DNA of 38,530 nucleotides from Fermentibacter danicus (GTDB lineage Bacteria > Fermentibacterota > Fermentibacteria > Fermentibacterales > Fermentibacteraceae). Positions 22,835-30,870 of the stretch are shown in pieces. The stretch covers positions 1 to 38,530 of the forward strand of contig LKHB01000169.1 of the NCBI GenBank assembly GCA_001618615.1, given 5' to 3'. The notes beneath the pieces were generated by a model, which ran no database searches, was not told where the DNA came from, and was given only the letters and a program-made list of their open reading frames with translations. A program made the translations under genes and the position numbers. Numbering within the stretch: position 1 is the stretch's first letter; every line of letters begins with the position of its first letter.

Positions 22835-23629
22835 TCAGCCGAGCCTCGCGCCGGGGGAATCCGGACGGCCCGCCAGTATGGCCGCTCCCAGGGCTCCGGT
22901 GATGCAGGGCTCGTCCGGTACGAGGATCTCGATGCCCAGCTCCTTGCGCAGCGCCTTCACCACGCCGCGGTTCCTGGCGACTCCTCCGGTGAAGACGACC
23001 TGGGGAAGCAGCCTGGACCTGCCCGCCATCGAGATCGTCCTCCTGGCGACCGACCTGAAGACGCCGTTCAGGATGGACGGAACGGCGACTCCGGACTGGA
23101 GCAGGCCCACGATCTCGCTTTCCGCGAAGACGGCGCACATGGAAGAAATCTCGACCGAATCACCGTGATCCCGCACCACGTCGCCCATATCCTCGAGCGG
23201 AATCCCGAGTATCTGCCCGGTAAGCTCGATGAAGCGCCCGGTTCCGGCGGCGCACCTGTCATTCATTACGAAGTCCGTCGTCCTGCCAGAGTCGTCCATC
23301 TCGATGAGCTTCGAGTCCTGGCCTCCGATGTCGATTACCGTCCTGGCCGAAGGGAAGAGGTACGATACGCCGCCGGCATGGCAGAGTATCTCCGAAGCCA
23401 CTCTGTCGGCGAGCTTGAAGTAGTTCCTGCCGTACCCGGTGGCGAGGACTCCCTGGAGATCGGAACGGACGACTCCGGCCGATTCGAGTACTCCCTCGAA
23501 AACCTCCGCGGCCGTGTCAGCCGGCCTGGAACCAGTGTCGGCGATCGCCGTCTCGACGATCTGCGAACCGTCGAACAGCACCACCTCGATCGATCTCGCA
23601 CCGATGTCCACACCGCAGGAAAGCCTCAT
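22835..23629 (-). CDS. HgdC/BadF-type activator ATPase (2-hydroxyacyl-CoA dehydratase activase family)
   Basis: A 264-residue ASKHA-fold ATPase (BcrAD_BadFG family). It shows the N-terminal phosphate loop CGVDIGARSIEVVLFD, VIDIGGQDSKLIEMD (about 98-112), NDRCAAGTGRF (Cys126) and SSMCAVFAESEIVGL (Cys165), then VVFTGGVARNRGVV. Cys126 and Cys165 match the two cysteines that in HgdC bind a [4Fe-4S] cluster between subunits of a dimer. In known systems this protein uses ATP to push a very low-potential electron into an HgdB-like partner. It overlaps the two-domain partner gene by an ATGA, so they are coupled. Last gene of the minus-strand unit. Confidence 0.94.
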   Translation of the reverse strand: MRLSCGVDIGARSIEVVLFDGSQIVETAIADTGSRPADTAAEVFEGVLESAGVVRSDLQGVLATGYGRNYFKLADRVASEILCHAGGVSYLFPSARTVIDIGGQDSKLIEMDDSGRTTDFVMNDRCAAGTGRFIELTGQILGIPLEDMGDVVRDHGDSVEISSMCAVFAESEIVGLLQSGVAVPSILNGVFRSVARRTISMAGRSRLLPQVVFTGGVARNRGVVKALRKELGIEILVPDEPCITGALGAAILAGRPDSPGARLG

Positions 23630-26226
23630 GTCATCTCCAGCATGGTCTGGATCCTGACCGCGAGCCTCTCGCGGTCGGAATCGGAATAATCGGTTTCCAC
23701 CTTCATATACGACAACCCCAGGGAATCCCGGATGTGCCGCTCCACGAGCCAGGACTCGATGTTGTAAGTGTGGCAGGCATGCCATACCAGGTCCACCACC
23801 GCATCCGGCCTGTACTTAGCCGCCAGGCGGTCGATGAGGTCCAGCCTTCCCGTGTTCGGTGTCATGCACGAGCAGGGGATGTCGAAGTGCTTCCTGGCGA
23901 CGGCCTCGAACGGGTCGCCATCCTCCGGCGTGAGCGCTTCAGTCGGCTTCACCCCCGAGCAGGCCTCCTGGACGACTACTATGCCGCCGCATTGTTCGAT
24001 GATCTCGATGACCTTCAGAGTGTCCCTTCCGGTGGGGCACCCTGTCACCATGACTCTGGGAGCGCCCTCCGGAGCGGCCCGGAATCCTCCTGCCGCTCTC
24101 TCCCGCACCTTCTCAACGAAGCGCTCGAGCATCTCGAGATGTGGCTCGAACCCTGCGAGACGGTAGCGGACAAGGGCTGTTTCCACTCCGGTGACTATCG
24201 GCGGGTCCGAGGCTCCGAGTTCGAAAACAGTGTTCAGGAGGGATCGTTCGCGGTTCATCGCACGGATGGCCCCGCGGAGCCGGTTATCCGCTATTTCCAC
24301 CCCGTACAGGTTCTCGAGGAAGGAGGCGAGCTTCCTGACCTCGGACATCCAGTGGCGGAAGGCGTCATCCTCGTCGTGCTTCTGCGTGAGTTCGAGGATG
24401 TGCTGCGGCTTCCTGTCCGCGATCAGCTCGTACATCTTCTTCTTGCCGTCGCAGGTGGTCTCCGCCACTATCGCGTCGCACACCTGGAAGAAGGGGCAGC
24501 GGTTCGTCAGGATGTATCCGAAGGACGACTTGATGAGGGGGCAGAGGTTGGACGGCAGGACGGTCTCGGCCGGGGCGATCGTCCGCCTGCTCGTCCCGCA
24601 GAGGCAGACCGGGTACGCTCCGGCTGCCATGATGATCTCGCGCGGGGTGTATTCGCAGTAGATCCCCACGAGGCCCCTGCCCTGCCGCTTCAGGGCGCGG
24701 GCTGCGTCGGACTCGACGGCCATGGAGTTACGGAAATACTCGAAGGGATCCTCACCGGAAGGATTAGTGACTCCGCCTGCGAAGCCCGTCGCGATCATCG
24801 GTGCTCTCCTGGATCTCAGTACTTCGGTGAAACCTTCCATCCGCCCCGCTACCTGCTCGCTGAGGCGGCCCGGGGAGTACGGCACGTCGAAGGCTAGTAC
24901 CGGCAGTCCGGCCTCCTTTTCGAGCACCTCGACAAGAATCTTCTCCTCGTGGGGGCAATGGCTCGCTCCGAAGATGCTGGAGACTATGACCCCCTCCGCG
25001 CCGAACCGCCTTGCCTCCGCAGCTATCCTCGAAGCCCTCATGTGCGCCGAGCCGAGCATCAGGTCGTCCATGCAGTTCTCGGCCACGGCGGCGAAGATGT
25101 TCTTGTCAGGCGCAAGGGGAAGGTACGAATGCGTGATCATGTACTCCGAACCGGTCACGCAGGCGCCCAGATCCTCGAGCTGCGTGACCAGTGAGGCATC
25201 CGTGGGCGGCATCACCCAGTAGACCCTGAGGGGGTCATCGTCGAAGGGGGATGTCCCCGAATCGAGGCGGCTGCGGACCGTGGCGAGGAGGTCGTCGAGG
25301 ACCTCCACGCTCTCGTCGGGCTCGGAGCAGGTATGGATGCCGATGAACTCCGCAAGCAGCATCTCAAGGCCCGGCATCGGCGGGCGTTTAGCGGAGTAGA
25401 CCAGATTCCGGAGTTCGGCTATCCGGCTTCTGAGGCCGTTGAACATGGTCCTGCTCCGTTCGAGATCGCTTTCCGACGCTGTCCTGCCCGTCATCTCCTC
25501 CATGGCGCGGGCTATTCCTCGAAGCTGCCCCTCTACGAAGCGTGCGGCGGAAGCCTGGTAGGGCATCCCGCCGAAGGGGGTCGTGCGGAACTCTTCCCCG
25601 GGCGCCCAGGATCTATCGTCCAGCCGCGATGCCATCTCCCACCAGTGTACCTTGATCCCCAGTCCCTCGATGAGTTGCATCACGGCGGAGAAATCGTCAC
25701 AGCAGGCCCCGACTCCGGCGATGCAGAGATCGGGTTTCGGGAAGTAGTCGAGGGTCACCATGGCTCCCAGGGCCGCGCGGACATAGCAGAGATCCTCGCC
25801 GGCCCCGAGCCTCGCGGCCTCGTCGAGGAGGTGCGGCTCCTCCGAGAAGCAGGGCGCCCACCAGAGTTCGTCGGCGTAGAACGTCAGCGCCTCGGGCCAG
25901 GCGTATGTGATCACGGGTACCTGCCCGAGATCCTTCATGGTGGCGACTATCTTCAGCCCGTGCTCCTTCGCGAGGAAGAGCCGGTCCTTCTCGCTGAACA
26001 GGAACGCCCACAGCCTGAGCGCCGCGCTGGAGTCGTCGAAGCGCAGCCTCCGCAGGAGGGTGTCGCCGCGGCAGGAATACTCGTAGGGGCTGAACAGGTA
26101 CTCCACCCCTCCCGGGATCAGCTTCCTTAGAAACCTGCACCGCTCCCTGTACTCGTCCGGGATGTCCCTTATCCTGATCTCCCAGTCGGAGGATGTTATC
26201 CGGCCCGATCGTTTCGCCGCACTCAT
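23626..26226 (-). CDS. Tandem fusion of two HGD-D (HgdB/BcrC-like) Fe-S domains
   Basis: An 866-residue protein. The C-terminal half (about 480-866) is a clear HGD-D domain: GIYCEYTPREIIMAAGAYPV, SNLCPLIKSS (Cys562), ETTCDGKKKMYEL (Cys592) and LVWHACHTYN (Cys818). The N-terminal half (about 20-475) has the same layout but is more divergent: EDLCYVRAALGAM (Cys147), GVGACCDDF (Cys175/176) and GASHCPHEEKILVEVLE (Cys424). So both halves keep three candidate cluster ligands. Known dehydratases and benzoyl-CoA reductases use two separate HGD-D subunits of about 400 residues; here they are one chain. The start at 26226 (ATGA overlap with the upstream gene) is chosen; Met at 26496 lies inside the neighbour. 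Substrate unknown. Confidence 0.9.
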   Translation of the reverse strand: MSAAKRSGRITSSDWEIRIRDIPDEYRERCRFLRKLIPGGVEYLFSPYEYSCRGDTLLRRLRFDDSSAALRLWAFLFSEKDRLFLAKEHGLKIVATMKDLGQVPVITYAWPEALTFYADELWWAPCFSEEPHLLDEAARLGAGEDLCYVRAALGAMVTLDYFPKPDLCIAGVGACCDDFSAVMQLIEGLGIKVHWWEMASRLDDRSWAPGEEFRTTPFGGMPYQASAARFVEGQLRGIARAMEEMTGRTASESDLERSRTMFNGLRSRIAELRNLVYSAKRPPMPGLEMLLAEFIGIHTCSEPDESVEVLDDLLATVRSRLDSGTSPFDDDPLRVYWVMPPTDASLVTQLEDLGACVTGSEYMITHSYLPLAPDKNIFAAVAENCMDDLMLGSAHMRASRIAAEARRFGAEGVIVSSIFGASHCPHEEKILVEVLEKEAGLPVLAFDVPYSPGRLSEQVAGRMEGFTEVLRSRRAPMIATGFAGGVTNPSGEDPFEYFRNSMAVESDAARALKRQGRGLVGIYCEYTPREIIMAAGAYPVCLCGTSRRTIAPAETVLPSNLCPLIKSSFGYILTNRCPFFQVCDAIVAETTCDGKKKMYELIADRKPQHILELTQKHDEDDAFRHWMSEVRKLASFLENLYGVEIADNRLRGAIRAMNRERSLLNTVFELGASDPPIVTGVETALVRYRLAGFEPHLEMLERFVEKVRERAAGGFRAAPEGAPRVMVTGCPTGRDTLKVIEIIEQCGGIVVVQEACSGVKPTEALTPEDGDPFEAVARKHFDIPCSCMTPNTGRLDLIDRLAAKYRPDAVVDLVWHACHTYNIESWLVERHIRDSLGLSYMKVETDYSDSDRERLAVRIQTMLEMT

Positions 26227-27296
26227 GCCAGGCTCTCCAGGAATGCCTCGATGCGGGTGCCGACTCTCTCCCTCCCGCCCGGGGCGTAGCTCGTGTCGAG
26301 CACCAGGACTGGAACCGGCATCCTCTCCCGTATCCGCTCTCTCTCGGTATACCAGAGGTCGCAGAACTTGAGGGTCTTCAGTATCAGCCCCCGGCAGTCC
26401 GCCTCCTCCAGGGTCCGCTCGAGGTATTCGAAGACCTGGTCGTTCGGTCTGCATCTGGCGCAGCGCGATGCTTGGAAGTACTCCCTCGCCAGCCATCCCG
26501 GCGATCCATCGACCGGCTCAGCGTCGGGAAGTGTGGCCTGGAGGCCGGAGCACCCCAGCGGGACCATTGTGACCCCGGCCGCCTCCAGGAGCCCGGGGAC
26601 GGCATCGTCACCCGCCGCCATCGGGCCCCCGGCGACCGCGATCCTCATACTGCCCTGCCAGGGTTTGGAGGCTGCCACGGCTGTTTCGAGGAATCCTGCA
26701 AGCCACCCGGGCCTGGCGATCTGGAACAGCTCGAATGCCTTATGCAGATCCGAGGGCTTGAGGAGCCCCTTCATGGCGATCGAGCGGAGGGAGGAGGCCG
26801 CCCTCCTCCGCTCCTTCTCGAAGGCAAGAGCCCTGTCGGTCGAATACCCGTCCGAGAAGCCCCGCGAGACCAGATCGTCGCACAGCCTCTCGACCTGCGA
26901 TGCGAAGTAGTCTTCGGCCTCCTTCGTCCGGGTGGACGGGAGCTGGATGTGGAACGCATCGACGGCTGTGATCCGGCCGAGTGCCTGGAAGAGCCTCCGG
27001 GTCTGATCGCAGGTGTACATGGCTACCCATGCGTCGACCATCCCGTGCAGGCCCGTTCCTGCCGATGCAGCTCCTGCGAAGGACTTGACCAGAGGGCAGG
27101 AATCCGGCCGCATGAACCGCTCGCCGGCCCCCTCATTATTGCTGGATGCTCCGTGGAGGACGCGGATCGAACGCATCCCGAGACCCTCTCCGATGGCGGG
27201 CGGGAAGGCGTGGCACAGGCTGCCGAGAACCCGGCCACCGTTCTCCCTGAAGCGGGCCAGCGCCGCTGTTTCGTCCGCGATCCCGGTTTCGATCAG
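26223..27296 (-). CDS. Stand-alone HGD-D-family Fe-S protein, start unclear
   Basis: An HGD-D domain protein with RPDSCPLVKSFAG, MYTCDQTRRL and LKTLKFCDLWYTERE giving three candidate ligand cysteines (Cys27, Cys56 and Cys272 counted from the first ATG), plus an extra CxxC (RCARC). The first ATG is at 27176. The frame stays open upstream to the methyltransferase TAG and encodes GRVLGSLCHAFPPAIGEGLG, which looks like the family's usual N-terminal strand and PEE helix. No ATG, GTG or TTG occurs there. CTG at 27294-27296, 8 nt after GGAGG, is used here as a provisional start (357 residues); ACG at 27309-27311 after another GGAGG is an alternative, as is read-through of the TAG. Confidence 0.82.
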   Translation of the reverse strand: MIETGIADETAALARFRENGGRVLGSLCHAFPPAIGEGLGMRSIRVLHGASSNNEGAGERFMRPDSCPLVKSFAGAASAGTGLHGMVDAWVAMYTCDQTRRLFQALGRITAVDAFHIQLPSTRTKEAEDYFASQVERLCDDLVSRGFSDGYSTDRALAFEKERRRAASSLRSIAMKGLLKPSDLHKAFELFQIARPGWLAGFLETAVAASKPWQGSMRIAVAGGPMAAGDDAVPGLLEAAGVTMVPLGCSGLQATLPDAEPVDGSPGWLAREYFQASRCARCRPNDQVFEYLERTLEEADCRGLILKTLKFCDLWYTERERIRERMPVPVLVLDTSYAPGGRERVGTRIEAFLESLA

Positions 27297-27341
27297 CTTT
27301 CCCGCCTCCGTGGTCTTCCTCCGTTCCGACGCTTCTCCGGC

Positions 27342-28142
27342 CTACTTCTTCACTGCCGTGATCCGGCACCTTCCGAAAGCACCCGCATGGGCCTGCTGGG
27401 ACATGAAAGCCATCTCCCCGCCCATCGCCTGGAACATGTCCATGTCCCAGCCGATTATGCGGAGCGCATCGAACATGAGCTGTTCCGTGAGCATCGAGAT
27501 ATACAGGTCGATGCATCCGGCGAAGTGCTTGGTGCAGTCCTCGGAGGAGCTGATCTCGAAGCCGGAATCCAGGAGCAGCTTCTCCCAGTATTCCCTCTTG
27601 CCGATAAACGGGAACTTCATGAAGCCGCAGATCCGCTGGGCGGTTTCCTCGGTCCAGCCGGAGGGGCCCTCCACCCAGTCGCTGAACGCGATCCTGCCGC
27701 CCTTGCGCAGCACCCTGGCCGCCTCCCGGATCATCGACTCCTTGTCCTCGACATAGCACCAGGCGTCCTCGCCCCAGACGACGTCGAAGAAGCCGTCCTG
27801 CCAGGGGATGTTCCTCACGTCGCCCTTCCTGTATTCGATCATGCTCGACAGACCATCAGCGGCCGTAGCCTCCTGAGCCTTGGTGATCATGGCTTCGGTA
27901 GCGTCCAGGCCGTAGCCGCGGACACCGTAGAACCGCGCCAGGAATCTCAGGCCGGCACCCAGGGCGGAGCAGAGGTCGAGCACCTTCTCGCCCTTGGATA
28001 TGCCCGCCTTTTCCGCCAGGATTTTCGACTGCGCGAATCCGCCGATGTGTATCTGTTCGCCCATGATGAGTTTCCAGAGATTGCCCTCCGGGCCGCTGTA
28101 GACGCCCTGGACATCGGAAAGGACTGCCTTCGTGCGATTCAT
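27342..28142 (-). CDS. Class I SAM-dependent methyltransferase (sarcosine/dimethylglycine type-like)
   Basis: A 266-residue cytoplasmic methyltransferase. It has the SAM loop KVLDLCSALGAGLRFLA (about 53-69), YGLDATEAMI with the acidic ribose-binding residue, GDVRNIPWQDGFFDVVW and VLRKGGRIAFSDW. The N-terminal block YSGPEGNLWKLIMGEQIHIGG is like that of small-molecule N-methyltransferases of the glycine/sarcosine/dimethylglycine group, so a small amine or thiol acceptor is more likely than RNA or protein. First gene of the HGD-D unit; its TAG is in the same frame as the next gene. It begins a leader of about 240 nt after a candidate promoter. Confidence 0.9.
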   Translation of the reverse strand: MNRTKAVLSDVQGVYSGPEGNLWKLIMGEQIHIGGFAQSKILAEKAGISKGEKVLDLCSALGAGLRFLARFYGVRGYGLDATEAMITKAQEATAADGLSSMIEYRKGDVRNIPWQDGFFDVVWGEDAWCYVEDKESMIREAARVLRKGGRIAFSDWVEGPSGWTEETAQRICGFMKFPFIGKREYWEKLLLDSGFEISSSEDCTKHFAGCIDLYISMLTEQLMFDALRIIGWDMDMFQAMGGEMAFMSQQAHAGAFGRCRITAVKK

Positions 28143-28228
28143 CGCTCCGGTTCCCCCTTCTTATCTCCCGGCTGCTGGGGCCGGGACGACCGAGGAGAGC
28201 CTGGGGCAGCCGCCGATCCTAATCTGCT

Positions 28229-28320
28229 GGAAGCAGGAGGGTCAGACCGCCGGCACCCTTTCTCGGAGCCCGACTGGGCTCCTGGCCCGGCCTCAAACCT
28301 TCATGTGCGGTCTGGCAACC
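28229..28320 (-). promoter_or_regulatory. Foldable leader element upstream of the methyltransferase
   Basis: Within the 333-nt gap between the methyltransferase gene and comM. On the minus strand CAGACCGC (complement of 28307-28314) can pair with GCGGTCTG (complement of 28233-28240), flanked by GGT/ACC. Inside lie GCCGG/CCGGC and a perfect 7-bp hairpin GGAGCCC-AGTC-GGGCTCC (28265-28282). This forms a rod with a 15-nt one-sided bulge and an internal loop rich in A and G. It lies downstream of the candidate minus-strand promoter and so would be in the operon's 5-prime leader. I could not match it to a known riboswitch or RNA class. The outer stem also folds on the plus strand, with one extra G-U pair. 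Confidence 0.45.
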
Positions 28321-28386
28321 ATGACGGTCTCCAACGCTCCATCTTCCTCTGGGTAATGGCGAGGTCTGACGGCCCTTCAGCGGGCG

Positions 28387-28415
28387 AAGATATCCGTGCA
28401 CTGCCTCCCGGGCAA
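28387..28415 (-). promoter_or_regulatory. Candidate promoter for the methyltransferase/HGD-D operon
   Basis: On the minus strand, TTGCCC (28410-28415), a 17-nt spacer and TATCTT (28387-28392). Each box is 4/6 and the spacing is ideal. Transcription would start near 28380, leaving a leader of about 240 nt, long for this compact genome. It lies back to back with the comM promoter. Confidence 0.5.
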
Positions 28416-28426
28416 GAAGTAGCCCC

Positions 28427-28455
28427 TTGCACTGCACCCGGCATTCGGGTACACT
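28427..28455 (+). promoter_or_regulatory. Promoter of comM
   Basis: TTGCAC (28427-28432), a 17-nt spacer and TACACT (28450-28455), the same -10 as the HU promoter. Predicted start near 28462 gives a very short leader carrying GGAGGTGGCAGGAG before the ATG at 28476. Confidence 0.65.
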
Positions 28456-28475
28456 GGAGGCGGAGGTGGCAGGAG

Positions 28476-30020
28476 ATGCTCGCTCGCACCACGAGTCTGG
28501 GGCTATGCGGAATCGATGCCTTCCCGGTCGAGGTCGAGGTGGACATGGGGCGCGGCCTCCCCACCTTCAGCCTCGTCGGCCTGCCCGACAGCTCCGTCCG
28601 CGAGTCCCGCGAGAGGGTTCTCGCCGCCATCGGCAACCTGATGGAGAGCCTTCCCGGCAGGAAGACCACGATAAACCTCGCCCCCGCCGACAGGAAGAAG
28701 GAAGGCTCCGGGTTCGACCTGGCCATCGCCGTGGGTGTCCTGGCGGCCGCCGGGCTCGTTCCAGCCGACGCGGCAGGCCGGTATGCCTACATAGGCGAGC
28801 TTTCGCTGGACGGCGGCCTCCGCCCCGTGCGCGGAGCGCTCTCGATGGCCTACGGCGCCAGAGGCCTTCCTCTCGACGGCCTCATCGTGCCCTCGAAGTC
28901 CGCCGGCGAGGCCGCCCTGGTCGAGGGGCTGACGGTGTTCCCGGCCTCGAGCCTCTCAGAAGTGGTCGGCTTCCTCCGGGGCGAAGCCGCTCTCGACTCC
29001 GTCGTGTCCGACGTATCCGGCCTCCTCTCCGCCGGATCACCGTCCGAACTCGACCTGTGCGACGTCCGCGGCCAGGAGCAGGCCAAGCGGGCTCTGGAAG
29101 TGGCCGCCGCCGGCGGGCACAACATCCTGATGATCGGCCCTCCGGGTGCCGGGAAGACGATGCTGGCCAGACGATTTCCCGGCATACTCCCCCCTCTCGA
29201 GGCCGAGGAGGCCCTGGAGACGACCCGGATACACAGCGTAGCGGGGGTGCTTGCGGAAGGCTCGCACCTCGTCTCCGAAAGGCCCTTCAGGTCGCCTCAC
29301 CATACCGTCTCGGACGCCGGCCTCATAGGCGGAGGCACATTCCCGCGCCCCGGAGAGGTCAGCCTGGCGCACAACGGCGTCCTCTTCCTCGACGAGCTGC
29401 CCGAGTTCCGCCGCAGCGTCCTCGAGGTCCTCAGGCAGCCCATGGAGGACGGCGTGGTCACGATTTCCCGCGCAGCCTCCGCTCTGACCTTCCCTGCCAG
29501 GTTCATGCTGGTGGCGGCGATGAACCCATGCCCGTGCGGTTTCCTCACCGATCCCCGCAAGGCCTGCACCTGCACGGGTCCGCAGATACAGGGCTACCTC
29601 AGGCGCATCTCGGGCCCCCTGCTCGACAGGATAGACATCCACATCGAGGTCGCCCCGGTGCAGTTCCGCGATCTGTCGGGGCAGGCCGGGCCCGGTGAAT
29701 CCTCCATGACCATCGCTTCGCGCGTAGCGGCGGCCAGGAGGCGGCAGCTCCAGCGATTCGAGCCGGGCCGGAAGGTGTTCTGCAACGCCCTGATGTCGTC
29801 CGCCCAGGTAAGGCGCCACTGCCGGCTCGATTCCGAAACGGCGCGCTTCCTTCGCGACGCCGTCGAACGCTTCGGGTTCTCCGCCCGCGCCTACGACAGG
29901 ATACTGAAGCTCGCCCGCACGATCGCCGATCTCGACGCTTCCGACTCGATCGGCGCGGCTCACATCGCGGAGGCCGTGCAGTACCGCGCCCTGGACAGGG
30001 ACTTCTGGCAGACGGCCTGA
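28476..30020 (+). CDS. comM: ComM/YifB-like AAA+ ATPase (Mg-chelatase family)
   Basis: A 514-residue hexameric helicase that in naturally competent bacteria promotes branch migration during recombination of incoming DNA. N-terminal ChlI domain (residues about 1-170, with FSLVGLPDSSVRESRERVLAA and INLAPADRKKEGSGFDLAIA). AAA+ core with GPPGAGKTMLARRFPGILPP (Walker A) and GVLFLDELPEF (Walker B), then RSPHHTVSDAGLIGGG, AMNPCPCGF with the zinc-like Cys cluster CTCTG, and a C-terminal sensor domain. The reading frame is open far upstream but family alignment, promoter and ribosome site all set the start here. After the stop there is a weak 6-bp inverted repeat (30012-30031). Confidence 0.95.
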   Translation: MLARTTSLGLCGIDAFPVEVEVDMGRGLPTFSLVGLPDSSVRESRERVLAAIGNLMESLPGRKTTINLAPADRKKEGSGFDLAIAVGVLAAAGLVPADAAGRYAYIGELSLDGGLRPVRGALSMAYGARGLPLDGLIVPSKSAGEAALVEGLTVFPASSLSEVVGFLRGEAALDSVVSDVSGLLSAGSPSELDLCDVRGQEQAKRALEVAAAGGHNILMIGPPGAGKTMLARRFPGILPPLEAEEALETTRIHSVAGVLAEGSHLVSERPFRSPHHTVSDAGLIGGGTFPRPGEVSLAHNGVLFLDELPEFRRSVLEVLRQPMEDGVVTISRAASALTFPARFMLVAAMNPCPCGFLTDPRKACTCTGPQIQGYLRRISGPLLDRIDIHIEVAPVQFRDLSGQAGPGESSMTIASRVAAARRRQLQRFEPGRKVFCNALMSSAQVRRHCRLDSETARFLRDAVERFGFSARAYDRILKLARTIADLDASDSIGAAHIAEAVQYRALDRDFWQTA

Positions 30021-30065
30021 GTTCCGGCCGTGCCGTGCGCATATCCGGCCATGAGCCCCCGGGGG

Positions 30066-30071
30066 TATATT
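30066..30071 (+). promoter_or_regulatory. -10 box suggesting a leaderless yggS transcript
   Basis: TATATT ends 6 nt before the yggS ATG, so transcription would begin at or next to the start codon. No Shine-Dalgarno is seen before this ATG, and no good -35 lies 17 nt upstream, so the call rests on the -10 alone. Confidence 0.3.
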
Positions 30072-30077
30072 GAAATC

Positions 30078-30788
30078 ATGGAAAACGAACTCACCGGCGG
30101 GATCGCCCAGGCGCTGGTCGCCGTTTCAGACGGCATAGACAGGGCTCTCGCACAGGCGGGCCGGAAGGGCCCCGTCAGGATCATGGCGGTCACGAAGACG
30201 CACCCGGCGTCCACCGTGGCGGCTGCGATAGCCGCCGGCATCGACCTGATAGGCGAGAACCGCGTAAGCGAGGGCGGCCGGAAGATAGCCGCACTCGGAC
30301 GCGATGCGGCCGAGTTCCATATGATCGGCCCGCTGCACAGGGGAGAGGTCCGGCAGGCCTGCCGTGACTTCCAATCGATCGACTCGATCGACAGGGAAGT
30401 CATCCTGGAGGCGGTTGCAGCCAGAAGGGCGATGGGAGCGACCCCTTCGATCCTCATAGAGGTCGACACCGCCCCCGGCGAGGGTAAGCACGGCTTCCCA
30501 CCGGACTTCGATCTACTCTGCCGGATTGTCGACCGGGCGGCCGCACTCGGCGTTCCTCCGGCCGGTTTCATGACCGTCGGCCCTCTCATCGGGGGGAAGG
30601 AGGCCTCGAGGCGCTCATTCGCCCTCCTCAGGGACATCCGGGACAGGGTCGGCCGCGCCACCGGGCTCGACCTCCCGGAACTCAGCATGGGGATGAGCGA
30701 CGACTGGTTCGAAGCGGTGCTCGAAGGATCGACGACGGTCCGGCTGGGGCGGGCCCTCTTCGGAGAGCGCTCCGGATTGACGCCGTGA
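30078..30788 (+). CDS. YggS/PLPBP-family pyridoxal-phosphate homeostasis protein
   Basis: A 236-residue TIM-barrel PLP-binding protein. IMAVTKTHP holds the PLP lysine (about Lys40). GENRVSEG, FHMIGPLH, SILIEVDTA, FMTVGPL, LSMGMSDDW and TVRLGRALFG follow in family order. The usual HFIGHLQ motif is changed to HMIGPLH. The protein is about the usual length. It regulates free PLP and amino-acid/keto-acid balance rather than catalysing a reaction. Start ATG 30078 chosen from alignment; an in-frame ATG upstream (30030) has no support. Confidence 0.93.
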   Translation: MENELTGGIAQALVAVSDGIDRALAQAGRKGPVRIMAVTKTHPASTVAAAIAAGIDLIGENRVSEGGRKIAALGRDAAEFHMIGPLHRGEVRQACRDFQSIDSIDREVILEAVAARRAMGATPSILIEVDTAPGEGKHGFPPDFDLLCRIVDRAAALGVPPAGFMTVGPLIGGKEASRRSFALLRDIRDRVGRATGLDLPELSMGMSDDWFEAVLEGSTTVRLGRALFGERSGLTP

Positions 30789-30870
30789 TGCCCTTCTGTA
30801 TCTTCACTCAAGGCAGACATGCCGTTCTTAGCCCCCGCGGCCCGGCCCCGGGGAAAGGGGAGGCTTTGCA

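Noticed and set aside
28219..28437. Minus-strand 72-codon frame in the methyltransferase leader
   Set aside because: No ribosome site and spans the candidate promoter; more likely structured leader than protein, though a leader peptide is not excluded.
26193..28475. A plus-strand frame open without stops for over 2 kb before comM
   Set aside because: It is antisense to the HGD-D and methyltransferase genes, shows no family motifs, and comM aligns from 28476 with its own promoter and ribosome site. GC-rich DNA often leaves the opposite strand open.
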